NCBI GenBank assembly: GCA_039916305.1
Contig: JBDSLR010000008.1
Span: 124,001-188,000 of the forward strand
DNA length: 64,000 nt
Direction: 5' to 3'
Source of the DNA: JACMLD01 sp039916305
GTDB lineage: Bacteria; Bacteroidota; Bacteroidia; Chitinophagales; Chitinophagaceae
In this document: piece after piece, positions 22,728 to 32,600 of the stretch
Layout: the number at the start of each line of letters is the position of its first letter
Numbering within the stretch: the stretch's first letter is position 1
The notes under the pieces: generated by a model
What the model saw: the letters and a program-made list of their open reading frames with translations, nothing else
The model's database searches: none
What the model was told of the DNA's origin: nothing
Translations under genes and position numbers: made by a program

Positions 22728-24725
22728 ATGCTGGCAGGATTAACAAACGTAACTTTTGAATTTGGAGCGAGGGTGATAGTGCAGGATGCAACCTGGCATA
22801 TACAGCCGGGTGAACGCATTGGTCTGATTGGCTACAATGGTACCGGTAAATCTACTTTACTAAAATTACTGGTAGGCGGTTTTTCTGCCAGCGCCGGCAC
22901 CGTAGAAAAAGGCCGCGATACCAGTATTGGCTACCTGCACCAGGACCTGCTGAGCTTTGATACCAATGACTCCATTTTAAAAGTAGCCATGGGTGCTTTT
23001 GAGCGGGTACTGGAACTGGAAAAGGAAATTGAACGCCTGGGCAAGGAACTGGAAGCAAACCACGAAGACGAAAAGATATTACACGATTACAGCGACCGCC
23101 TGCACGAGATGGATGTGCTGGACGGGTATAATATTCACCATAAAACGGAGGAAGTATTGCAGGGCCTCGGGTTTGCCAATGCTGATCTGGAAAGACCCTA
23201 CCGCGAATACAGCGGAGGCTGGCGGATGAGGGTATTATTAGCAAAAATGATATTGCAGCAACCCGATTTACTGCTGCTGGATGAGCCTACCAATCACCTT
23301 GACTTACCTTCTATTGAGTGGCTGGAAAAATACCTGCTGCACTACCAGGGTTCTGTGGTGATTGTGAGCCACGATAAATACTTTCTGAACCGCATGGTTA
23401 CAAAGATTGTGGAATTGTACCAGAAAGAGCTGCATGTGTACAATGGCAATTACGATTTTTATGAAGTAGAAAAAGTGCAGCGGGTGGAACTGCAGCAGCG
23501 GGCTTTTGAAAACCAGCAGGATTATATCCGCCAGCAGGAACGTTTTATAGAACGTTTTAAAGCAAAAGCCAGCAAAGCTGCCGCAGCGCAGAGTATTGTG
23601 AAACGGCTTGACAGGCTGGATCGTATTGAAGATGTGGAAATTGAAAGACCTAATATCAAAATCAATTTCCGGGTGGATAAAACCCCGGGTCGCGTACTGG
23701 TAGAACTAAAAAATGTGACCAAAAAATTTCCCGCTGTTACCATTGTGGAAGATGCTTCCGCAGAAATTAACCGCGGCGATAAGATAGCGCTGATTGGCGC
23801 CAATGGAAAAGGTAAGTCTACCCTGCTCCGCATTATTGCTGGGGAAGAAGTTTTTGACGGCGAAAGAAAATGGGGTCATAATGTAGATGAAAGCTTTTAT
23901 GCACAGCACCAGCTGGAGGCCCTGAATGTAAATAATACTATCCTGGATGAAATGAAAGAATGCGGCAGTCAGCAAACGGAGCAGGAACTGCGCAACCTGC
24001 TGGGCTGTTTCTTATTTGGGGGCGATGATGTTGATAAGAAAATAAAAATACTCAGCGGTGGTGAAAAAGCACGGGTGGCACTGGCAAAAACCATCACCAG
24101 TAAAGCCAATTTTTTACTGCTGGATGAACCTACCAATCACCTGGACATTCACTCGGTTGAATTACTGATTGATGCATTAAAAAAATACGAAGGCACATTA
24201 ATACTGGTCAGCCACGACCGTTATTTTGTTTCCAAAACAGTGGATACCATCTGGGAAATTGACGAAAATAAAATAAGGGAGTTTAAAGGCAGCTATGATG
24301 AATGGGCCGATTGGAAAGAAAGAAATATTGCTGCCAGTAAGAAGAGCACTGCCGATAGTAAAAAGCCCGCAGAAGGGCAAAAACAAACTGGCTCCGCAAA
24401 CAATAAAAAAGACAGTGCCGATATAAAACCAGTGATTACCCAACCGGCTGCAGCGGCGCAACCTATAAACAAAGAAGCAAAAAAAGAATTGCAGAAACAG
24501 CAGCGCGTATTTCAGCAACTGGAAGCAGATATAAGTCGCGTAACGGAGAAGAAAGCACAATTGCAAGCTTCTATGGCTTTACCGGAAACCTATTCAGATA
24601 AGAACAAGTTTATGCAGGCCGAATCAGATTATAAAAAAAATTCATCTGAACTGGAGCGACTGAACAAACAGTACGAGGAAGTATTTGAAAAGATTATGGC
24701 ACTGGAGGCAGGTGGGGCGGCATGA
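22728..24725 (+). CDS. ABC-F family ATPase
   Basis: 665 aa with two ATP-binding cassettes and no membrane segments. The first has Walker A GYNGTGKST (residues 35-43), signature YSGGWRMRV and Walker B LLLLDEPTNHLDL. The second has GANGKGKST, LSGGEKARV and LLLDEPTNHLDI. The linker between them is charged (the P-site tRNA interaction motif region in this family), and the C-terminus has a Lys/Ala-rich linker plus coiled coil (LEADISRVTEKKAQLQASMA), as in Uup-type members. It acts on the ribosome as a translation factor. Which ABC-F subgroup (Uup, EttA, YbiT or a resistance type) it belongs to cannot be settled here. Confidence 0.92.
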   Translation: MLAGLTNVTFEFGARVIVQDATWHIQPGERIGLIGYNGTGKSTLLKLLVGGFSASAGTVEKGRDTSIGYLHQDLLSFDTNDSILKVAMGAFERVLELEKEIERLGKELEANHEDEKILHDYSDRLHEMDVLDGYNIHHKTEEVLQGLGFANADLERPYREYSGGWRMRVLLAKMILQQPDLLLLDEPTNHLDLPSIEWLEKYLLHYQGSVVIVSHDKYFLNRMVTKIVELYQKELHVYNGNYDFYEVEKVQRVELQQRAFENQQDYIRQQERFIERFKAKASKAAAAQSIVKRLDRLDRIEDVEIERPNIKINFRVDKTPGRVLVELKNVTKKFPAVTIVEDASAEINRGDKIALIGANGKGKSTLLRIIAGEEVFDGERKWGHNVDESFYAQHQLEALNVNNTILDEMKECGSQQTEQELRNLLGCFLFGGDDVDKKIKILSGGEKARVALAKTITSKANFLLLDEPTNHLDIHSVELLIDALKKYEGTLILVSHDRYFVSKTVDTIWEIDENKIREFKGSYDEWADWKERNIAASKKSTADSKKPAEGQKQTGSANNKKDSADIKPVITQPAAAAQPINKEAKKELQKQQRVFQQLEADISRVTEKKAQLQASMALPETYSDKNKFMQAESDYKKNSSELERLNKQYEEVFEKIMALEAGGAA

Positions 24726-24758
24726 AAATTGTTGTCTTAGGTTTGATACTGGAATAAT

Positions 24759-24766
24759 TATATTTG
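24759..24766 (+). promoter_or_regulatory. Bacteroidota -7 box (TATATTTG)
   Basis: Exact TAnnTTTG match 60 bases before the BON lipoprotein gene; it could drive 24827-25767. Confidence 0.45.
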
Positions 24767-24826
24767 ATGCAACATAACTGGCATGTTCATGTATGTTAGC
24801 ATTATTCACCAACAAAAATAAAATTT

Positions 24827-25330
24827 ATGCGTAAATCCTTTCTTCGGTTAGCTTTTGTCTGTACAGCGGTTGCCATAGTAGTCTTGTCTGCCTGCAAAGG
24901 AGGCGTTAAAGATGCTGATTTGGAAAAAACAGTTACAGAAAAAATTACAGCGATTTCTTCTGATGTGTCAGATGCTAGTGCTTCTGTAAAAGATGGTGTT
25001 GTTACTTTAAATGGTATGTTTAAAGATGACGCTTCCAAAGCACAGTTTGAAGCTACTGTAAAAGCAATTCCAGGCGTAAAGTCTGTAGTGAACAACAGTA
25101 CAGTTGCTCCCCCACCCCCTGCACCTGCAGCTGTTGAAGTTACAGCCGACGACCCGCTTGTGAAGGGAGTAACAGATGCAACCAAAGATTTCCCGGGTGT
25201 TAAAGCGGATGTTAAAGATGGTGTTATTACTTTAACCGGCGATATTAAAAGAAGCAGCCTTCCGATGTTAATGAAGAGCTTAAATACATTAAAGCCCAAG
25301 AAAATTGAAAATAAATTAACCATTAAATAA
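24827..25330 (+). CDS. Lipoprotein with two BON domains
   Basis: 167 aa. The N-terminus is a lipoprotein signal (RLAFVCTAVAIVVLSAC; Cys23 is the lipidated residue). Two BON repeats follow, each with VKDGVVTLNGMF- or VKDGVITLTGDI-type strands (about residues 55-90 and 125-160), separated by a Pro/Ala linker (VAPPPPAPAAVEV). BON domains bind phospholipid membranes and are typical of OsmY-like envelope stress proteins. It should sit in the periplasm attached to a membrane. It is followed after 17 bases by a BON/SH3 gene, so the two likely act together. Confidence 0.85.
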   Translation: MRKSFLRLAFVCTAVAIVVLSACKGGVKDADLEKTVTEKITAISSDVSDASASVKDGVVTLNGMFKDDASKAQFEATVKAIPGVKSVVNNSTVAPPPPAPAAVEVTADDPLVKGVTDATKDFPGVKADVKDGVITLTGDIKRSSLPMLMKSLNTLKPKKIENKLTIK

Positions 25331-25347
25331 AACGGAGGAAACAACTT
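25331..25347 (+). promoter_or_regulatory. Unusually clear Shine-Dalgarno site
   Basis: AACGGAGGAAACAACTT directly precedes the ATG at 25348. A textbook GGAGG is rare among the genes of this window and suggests strong translation of the SH3-domain protein. Confidence 0.6.
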
Positions 25348-25767
25348 ATGGCATTACAGGATAAATATAAAGAACTGCTGGATGCAGCCAGTACGGCTGG
25401 TGTCTCCAATCTGCAGGTGCGTGAGCAGGACAATGTTTTGTACATTGACGGCGAAGCACCAACCGGTGAGGCAAAAGATCAGCTTTGGTCTATCTACAAT
25501 AAAATTGATCCGGATTTCAGGGCTTCAGACGTGGTTATGAATGTAAACGTTGCTACCGGTGCTGCGGGCACAAAAGCAACCGTAACTACCGAGAGTACCA
25601 ATCTTAATATCCGCAAAGGACCAGGTACCGACCAGCCTATTGTTGGCAAGGCGGCCCATGGTGCTACTGTTACTTTAATCAGCAAAGCCAATGATCAATG
25701 GTGGCTGGTAAAAAGTGAAAAAGGTGAAGAAGGCTATGCATATGCGCAATATCTTACACCCCAGTAA
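25348..25767 (+). CDS. BON-like plus bacterial SH3 domain protein
   Basis: 139 aa, no signal peptide. Residues 1-65 resemble a BON/LysM-companion domain (ALQDKYKELLDAASTAGVSN, VLYIDGEAPTGEAKDQLWSI). Residues about 75-139 are an SH3b domain: TTESTNLNIRKGPGTDQPIV, then WWLVKSEKGEEGYAYAQYL. The overall layout is like YgaU/LysM-type potassium- or envelope-associated proteins, with SH3b replacing LysM. It is likely co-transcribed with the BON lipoprotein upstream and ends at the terminator 25829-25860. Without a signal peptide it would be cytoplasmic unless exported otherwise. Confidence 0.8.
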   Translation: MALQDKYKELLDAASTAGVSNLQVREQDNVLYIDGEAPTGEAKDQLWSIYNKIDPDFRASDVVMNVNVATGAAGTKATVTTESTNLNIRKGPGTDQPIVGKAAHGATVTLISKANDQWWLVKSEKGEEGYAYAQYLTPQ

Positions 25768-25828
25768 TTAAAATACTGGCGTGCCCCGGTGGGGTTTTCT
25801 TCGAAAATTAGCCGTTGCACCCTACAAT

Positions 25829-25860
25829 AAAGCTGCCCTAAGAGGCAGCTTTATTTTTTT
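25829..25860 (+). terminator. Rho-independent terminator
   Basis: AAAGCTGCC pairs with GGCAGCTTT (loop CTAAGA) followed by ATTTTTTT; it ends the BON/SH3 pair. Confidence 0.85.
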
Positions 25861-25879
25861 AATACCAGCCTTATGTTTG

Positions 25880-25887
25880 TAAATTTG
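25880..25887 (+). promoter_or_regulatory. -7 box (TAAATTTG) for the patatin gene
   Basis: Exact TAnnTTTG match 13 bases before the ATG at 25901; a TTTT at 25855-25858 lies 21 bases upstream in the -33 position. Confidence 0.45.
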
Positions 25888-25900
25888 GCATTCCCTACTT

Positions 25901-28147
25901 ATGAGAAGATTTTCTGTAATAAGTTTTCTATTTATCCTGCTACTGCTGGTTGGTTGCCTCCCGGCTGTTTCCCAGCGAAATATCCGGCCCAAAATAGGGT
26001 TAACGCTTAGCGGTGGTGGCGCCAAAGGCCTTGCCCATATCGGGATATTAAAAGCAATTGATTCTGCTGGTTTAAAAGTGGATTATATAACGGGTACCAG
26101 TATGGGTAGTATCATTGGCGGATTGTACGCCATTGGTTACCCGGCAGATTCCATTGAAAAAATGGCCCGCGGCATCAATTGGGATTTACTGCTCAGTAAC
26201 CAGGCCTCCCTTCGTACCCTTTATATGGAAGAAAAAGACGAGTACAGCAAATATACTGTAGAACTGCCCTGGGTTAACCACGGCTTCCAGCTGCCAACCG
26301 GTGTTTTGCAGGGGCAGGAACTCTGGCTAAAGCTATCGGAAATGCTTTACCCGGTTTACAGCCAAAAAGATTTTTCCAAATTCAACATACCATTTAAATG
26401 TATCGGCACTGATGTGGGCAATGGCGAAGCGGTGGTGATGAGCACGGGAGAAATAACTTCGGCTATACGTGCCAGTATGGCCATTCCGTCTTTTTTTACT
26501 GCAGTAGAATATGAAGACAAAAAATTGGTAGATGGCGGCGTGGTAAGAAACTTTCCAGTGCGGGATGTAAAGGAAATGGGGGCTGATTTTGTAATTGGCA
26601 GCAATGTGGCCGGCGGGTTACTTACTTCTGACAAAGTAAGAAATGCCATACAGGTGTTGCTGCAGGTGGCGTTTTTCCGGGAAGCCCAGGATCATAAACA
26701 GGAAGTCTCACTGTGCGATATTTATGTGCCCTTTGATATGCCGCAATTCAATATGGGCAGCTTTGCACAGAGTGCCGAAATACTGCAGGTGGGTATTGAA
26801 GAAGGCAAACGCCTCTATCCACGTTTTAAGCAATTGGCCGATTCGCTGAACCTGGTGTATGGTCCCCAGCCACTCGTTATAAACAGGCTGCCCGTAATGC
26901 ATCCTGTAAAAATTACTTCCTATGAAGTAAAGGGGTTGCGCAACACCGATGCTGATTTTTTTGTACATACTACTGATTTGCATACCAACCAATCCTATAC
27001 CCCCGAAAAGCTTTCGCGTATGGTACGCGCCGCTTTTGGAACCCGTTACTACAGCAGGGTAACCTATGCGCTTGAGCCGCAGCCAGACAGCAGTTGTAAA
27101 ATAGTGTTCGATGTAACAGAAAACCCCCTCTCCTTTGCTAAACTCAGTTTGCACTACAATAAATTTTCAGGCATTGCGGCCATTGTTAATTTTACCACGC
27201 GTAACCTGATCATCACTAATTCCCGTGATTTAATTACGTTCAATGTGGGCGAAACTTTTAGGGTAAGGGCTGAGCACCTGCAGTATATCGGGCGGCGTAA
27301 AAATTTTGCGCTTACCTTAGGCACACAATACGACCGGTTTGATGTAAATACCTACAATACCTACAAGCAGAGCGGTATTTATAAACAATCTTTTTTTAAG
27401 TTTGATACAAGGTTTCAGTATTCTACGCTGCGTAACCTGTCAGTGGGCGTTGGAGAACGTTTTGAAACACTTACTTATACACCTGCTATTCTTTCCGGCT
27501 TTCAATTCAGCGGTAATAACAATTTCTTTACCACTTACTTTTTCCTGTCGCACAATAGCCTTGACAAAGTAGTTTACCCCAGCCGGGGTATAAAAATGCA
27601 TGCAGAATTTGGTTTTGTAGGTGCACAGGATCCGGGAATAAATTTCTTTATAAATGGTCAGCGCACTGCGCCGGATTCTTTGACCGTTTCCGGCAAGCCA
27701 TACCCCCGTATTGCATTTAGCCTGGATGGCTATACGCCCATCAGCCGCCGCAGTACGCTGCAGCTTCTTGTACAGGCAGGCGCAAATTTTAATTATGCTG
27801 GTAACCTGCTGAATGAATTTGCTATTGGCGGGTTAACCCCACTATTCCGCAACCAGGTGGTATTTGCGGGGCTGCAGGAAGGTTCTTTGTATACACCTGC
27901 TATGGCTGCTTTCCAGGGTGCTTACCGGTATGAATTGCTGAACAATACCTACCTCAGCGCCAGGGCAAATATTCTCTTTAATAATTTTATCAGTACCAGC
28001 AAATTTTTTCAGAATCCCAATATACTTTCCGGTTATGCATTAACGTTTGGCTATAATTTTGCGCTTGGGCCGCTGGAGTTTAGCCTTATGTACAGCGACC
28101 AGTCTAAGAACCTGAGCAGCTATGTTAATATTGGAATACCGTTTTAA
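25901..28147 (+). CDS. PlpD-like patatin phospholipase with outer membrane barrel
   Basis: 748 aa. A signal peptide (ISFLFILLLLVGCLPAVSQ) leads into a patatin domain with the oxyanion motif LSGGGAKGLAHIGI (about 39-52), the nucleophile GTSMGS (about 68-73) and the Asp of DGGVVRNFPV (about 212-221). A POTRA-like segment (about 345-410) links to a C-terminal 16-strand-type BamA/Omp85 barrel ending in NIGIPF. This is the type V/PlpD architecture: a lipid-cleaving domain carried to the surface or periplasm on its own barrel. All catalytic residues are present. Confidence 0.88.
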   Translation: MRRFSVISFLFILLLLVGCLPAVSQRNIRPKIGLTLSGGGAKGLAHIGILKAIDSAGLKVDYITGTSMGSIIGGLYAIGYPADSIEKMARGINWDLLLSNQASLRTLYMEEKDEYSKYTVELPWVNHGFQLPTGVLQGQELWLKLSEMLYPVYSQKDFSKFNIPFKCIGTDVGNGEAVVMSTGEITSAIRASMAIPSFFTAVEYEDKKLVDGGVVRNFPVRDVKEMGADFVIGSNVAGGLLTSDKVRNAIQVLLQVAFFREAQDHKQEVSLCDIYVPFDMPQFNMGSFAQSAEILQVGIEEGKRLYPRFKQLADSLNLVYGPQPLVINRLPVMHPVKITSYEVKGLRNTDADFFVHTTDLHTNQSYTPEKLSRMVRAAFGTRYYSRVTYALEPQPDSSCKIVFDVTENPLSFAKLSLHYNKFSGIAAIVNFTTRNLIITNSRDLITFNVGETFRVRAEHLQYIGRRKNFALTLGTQYDRFDVNTYNTYKQSGIYKQSFFKFDTRFQYSTLRNLSVGVGERFETLTYTPAILSGFQFSGNNNFFTTYFFLSHNSLDKVVYPSRGIKMHAEFGFVGAQDPGINFFINGQRTAPDSLTVSGKPYPRIAFSLDGYTPISRRSTLQLLVQAGANFNYAGNLLNEFAIGGLTPLFRNQVVFAGLQEGSLYTPAMAAFQGAYRYELLNNTYLSARANILFNNFISTSKFFQNPNILSGYALTFGYNFALGPLEFSLMYSDQSKNLSSYVNIGIPF

Positions 28148-28250
28148 CATAAAATTGCCTGATTTCGGGATTGCCTGATTTCGAAATTGCTTTTCGTACA
28201 ACATACAAAGCAAATCACAAAATACCGAAATCAAAAAATCAAAAATTGGG

Positions 28251-29351
28251 CTATTGTTTCCCGTAACTGTTTGCTTTTACAAAATCACTAACCAGGTAAC
28301 TGATTAGTTTGCCGGTGGTATCATCTTTTCTTCCGTCGTGCAATTGGGTGGCGCCTTCGCAGATATGCAGGTAGGCAGGTTTGGTATCCATGCCTGCAAA
28401 GTTGGCAAACTGCCGGGCATGCTTGGCACTGATGCCCGCCGGTGTGACCGCACTTGACAGTATACCTTCAATACAGTCGAGATCTATTTCTATACCGGTA
28501 TAATTGTCTTCTGTAAAACCGGTGGCATGTGCAATGGCCTGTATAAAATTTCTTTTTTCGTGTATAAAAATATCTTCATAGGTAATAAAATCAATAAAAG
28601 GATTGTTGACGATATCCAGCCATACATTTTGCGGCAGGTAGTTTTCGTGCACCCCTACTACGCAGTATTTAAGCAAAAATCCATCTTCTTCAGCATACCG
28701 GAAGCCATTGCCGCTATGCCTTCCTTCAGAAGGGCGAAAATCTGTATGTGCATCAAGGTTAATAGCGTTGATCTGCGCCAGTGGCAGCAGGCCGGCTTTG
28801 TAAAGCCCTTTTGCAGCGCCTTTAATTAAAGGGTATGCATTGTTGTGCCCGCCCCCGATGGCTACCGGAATTTTGCCGGCGGCAGTAATGTATTTAGCCA
28901 GGCTTTCTACCTCATCATCAATTGTATTGACGGCGTGCCGGTATGCATCAATTCTTTCTTCGTGGCCATGGGCATGTTGTTCTATCAGGTATTTGATATC
29001 GCCAAAATCAAAATGACCCAGCAACAGCAGTTCTTCGCCGCTTACAAAATCATTGCTTTGTGTATTCAGGAAAGCACTCAGGAAAGGTACCCATACGGAA
29101 TCTGTTCCGCCCAGTCCGTAATTGGCCTTAACGCCAATATCTTCCGGTACACCAAAAAGTATATAACGGGCCGTGGTTTGCAGTAAGGACTGTTCAAGGT
29201 GCTGTTTGTTATTGATGATTTTTATGCGCTCTCCCAGCTTGGTCTCAAATCTGCGTATATTGGTAAGCGATAGTACATCTTCTTTGTCATAAAACTTAAA
29301 ATGATGGGCAATTGCGCCGGCAGGCTGCACCGCTGCTAGTGTGGTTTGCAT
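28251..29351 (-). CDS. hutG: Formimidoylglutamase
   Basis: 366 aa of the arginase/ureohydrolase family. Metal-binding motifs are present: GGGHNNAYPL, NLDAHTDFRP and EIDLDCIEG, the His and Asp residues that hold two manganese ions. It hydrolyses N-formimidoyl-glutamate to glutamate and formamide, the last step of the four-enzyme histidine degradation route. hutI lies 4 kb away on the same strand, which supports the assignment over arginase or agmatinase. hutH and hutU are not in the window. Confidence 0.85.
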   Translation of the reverse strand: MQTTLAAVQPAGAIAHHFKFYDKEDVLSLTNIRRFETKLGERIKIINNKQHLEQSLLQTTARYILFGVPEDIGVKANYGLGGTDSVWVPFLSAFLNTQSNDFVSGEELLLLGHFDFGDIKYLIEQHAHGHEERIDAYRHAVNTIDDEVESLAKYITAAGKIPVAIGGGHNNAYPLIKGAAKGLYKAGLLPLAQINAINLDAHTDFRPSEGRHSGNGFRYAEEDGFLLKYCVVGVHENYLPQNVWLDIVNNPFIDFITYEDIFIHEKRNFIQAIAHATGFTEDNYTGIEIDLDCIEGILSSAVTPAGISAKHARQFANFAGMDTKPAYLHICEGATQLHDGRKDDTTGKLISYLVSDFVKANSYGKQ

Positions 29352-29612
29352 AAACGTTGAATTTGTATTAAAAGGTAGGATTTTTTTAAAAACCGGGCGC
29401 CAAATTCTGTAATTTTCTCATTGGCTGACCGGCACGGCGGAAGACAAAATCCAGGGAATATAGTCCCGCAACTTTATCTTTTTACAGCGGAAAATACGGT
29501 CCGGGGTCTCGTAATAATCCGTCGGCAAACTGTTGGATACAAAAAAGCGCGTAAACCCGTTTTATATACCGGGATAAAGACGTATTATAGCTATTGATTT
29601 ACCCATCCTGCT

Positions 29613-32600
29613 ATGAAAAACAATCCAATCAATCTTTTTTTAACCGCCTTTGCCGGCTGTATTTTTTTATTACAGCTACCACATCGCCTTTTTTCACAGG
29701 ATTTTTCACCAGCCCCCAAAGATTCAGTTACCACCTTCTCTTATGCAGCTGCCGGCACCGGAATAGCTTGCGGCACAGATATAATGCTGGCACAGCAGAG
29801 ACATGATCCCGCGTTTGCAGCAAGGGAGCAGGCAATGAATAGCGCCATCCTGCTGCGCAAGCTTGTACACGCCGGGTCCAGGACCACAGCAGTTGATTAT
29901 ACCCTTCCGGTTGTTTTCCATATTATTAATAAAAATCCTTCGGCCATTACAGACGCAGCTGTACTAACAGCACTGCAGTTGATGAATGAGGCTTTCTCCG
30001 CCACCGGTGCATTTACGGGCGGCCGCACTGACACGCGCATACAGTTTTGTCTTGCAAAAACAGACCCTGCTGCTGGCAAAACAAGTGGCATTGTAAGAAC
30101 AAAGACTTTCCTGGGCGATTATGATTATGATATGGAAGCCGGTGACATGACTGCACTGGGCAGGTGGGATCCCTCAAAATATGTAAACATCTGGGTGGTA
30201 GAAGATATTAAGTCGGAATACATGCAAACATTTGAATGCGGTGTATGGACGAGATTGAAAATGGGTGGCTATGCCAGCGCAGGCGGCGATATTGTGGTGG
30301 CTGGCCTGGGCATTAATACATTGTGCCATGAAACGGGTCATTACTTAAGTCTAGCACACACTTTTGCCAGCAGGGATTGCGCCAACAGCGATTGCAATAC
30401 CAGTGGGGACAGAGTATGTGACACCCCTCCGGAAAGAACAATTACAGGCGGCTATCCCTGTGCAAGCCCGCCCAATTCTTGCAGTACAGATACGCTTTCC
30501 GGGTTTACAGTAGACGTTCCTGATTTACCGGATAATTTTATGGACTACGGAAACGGTACAGGTTGCGTCCTGGGCTTTACGGAAGGCCAGGCGCAAAGAA
30601 TGCGTGATTTTATTGCAACCGGCCTTACGGGTATGATTGGCAGCACCGTTTGCACTGAACCATGTACGGATGCTATTACTGCAGGTTTTACAACCAATAT
30701 TGATTACCCGGTTATTGGCGACGTGCTGAACCTGACCAATGTGTCTGCAGGTGCGGCCAGTTATGAATGGTTATTAGATGGCGCGGTGGTAGCCAGTTCT
30801 ACTGACTTTACTTATACCGTAACGGAAAAGAAAAATTATACGATTACACTCCGCGCTTACGGTAGTACGCCCGGTTGCTTTACCAGTGCACAATTTATAG
30901 CACAGGTAAGTTGCGGCGTTACGGCAAGGTTTTGGCCAAATAAGAGAGTGATTGCTTCAAAAGATAATATTCTGCTGGATAGTGTTTTTTTTACCAACCG
31001 TTCTATTGGCGCGGCTTCTTACCAATGGTTATTCAGTAATAATAAAGGCATGACAGAACAAGTGGTGAGTACTTCCTTCCACCTCAATTATGTATTTCTT
31101 GTGCCGGCTATTTATAGAATACGATTGATTGCAACCAATGGCGCCTGCAGTGATACCAGCAATTATTTTACTTTAACGGTATATGATTCTTCCCCGGATG
31201 CAGGCATCGTGATTACAAACGCTGAATGTTACAGCCAGACCAAAGTGCGTGTCACTTTCTGGTTCTATAATAATGGTTATAAAACAGTGCCTAAAAATAC
31301 GCCGGTTAGTTTTTACAACAGTAACCCCAACAGCGCGGCTGCACAGGTAATAGGAAGCACCTATTTACTTCCCTACGCTGTTTCCGGGCATTGTTCCTCT
31401 TACCTTGAAACACATTTGGCAGACGTTGGTTATGCGGGCCTTGATACGTTATATGCGGTTATCAATGACAGTGGAACTACCATTCCGCTGGCATTGCCCA
31501 ATACTCCCCTTGTTGAGAGCTTTTATACCAATAACACTGCCATACGGACCGGATTTAAATTTCACATTACCGCTGCACCGGCCACTAGTACACTGGCGCC
31601 GGGGCAAACTGTTACGCTGACCCCATTGCCTGTTACAGGCGGCGGTATTACATCTGCTGTATGGTCTGATATAACAAACCTGAGTTGCAGCAATTGCAGG
31701 CCAACTGTATTTACCGCACCTTACAGGGGCGATACAGTGGCGGTGAAAAAAGTAATGGCGTACAGCAGGTATGGTTGTTATGATACGGCATTTGCAATTA
31801 TTCATATACCGCCGGCAGATGATTATACGATTGCGATCAACAGTATGGAATGTGCGGCAGCAGGCGATAGCATGTACCTGCAATTCACTATCTGTAATGC
31901 GTATCCCAAAAGCGATGTGCCGGTTAATTTGAAAGCAAGTTTTTATGATGGCAGTCCCCTGGCCGGGGGGGCTCAGCTCTTAGGATCTGTTTTTATAAAC
32001 CCGGCAACCAGCGCAGATTCCTGCATCAGTTATACCCGGTTGATCAAACAAAGTGCATCCGGAACGATATACGCGGTAGTAAATGATAATGGAACCGCTA
32101 TACCAGTGGTATTGCCCAACAACGAAGGCATCCTTGAAAAAAATTATGCAAACAATGTAAACAGTGCATTGTACCAGCCCCCGGTGTTAGCTATCGTTCC
32201 GGCAGATACCAGTATTTTCAGGAATGATTCAATCATACTTAGCTTTAGCTCGCCCATGATTGCCCCGGTAAACCCGGTATGGCAGGCTGGCACAGGTTAT
32301 GATCTTGGTTGTACCCATTGTGTTTCTCCGCAGGTTGTGGTGCATGACAGTTCTATTGTAAACATGGAAATAACCAGCCGCTACGGATGCAGGGTAAAAG
32401 CCACCGGCAAAGTGAATGTTTTTCCCCCGGATATGAAGGTTGAAATATTGGGAACCGCCTGCTATACAAACGACAGCACCCTGGTAAGATTCAGGATATG
32501 TATGAATAACCGCTACCCAAAAGTATTTGACCGCATACCGGTCTCGTTTTATGATGGCAGCGGCAATGGAAAACAATTGTACCCGGTATTCTACACACCG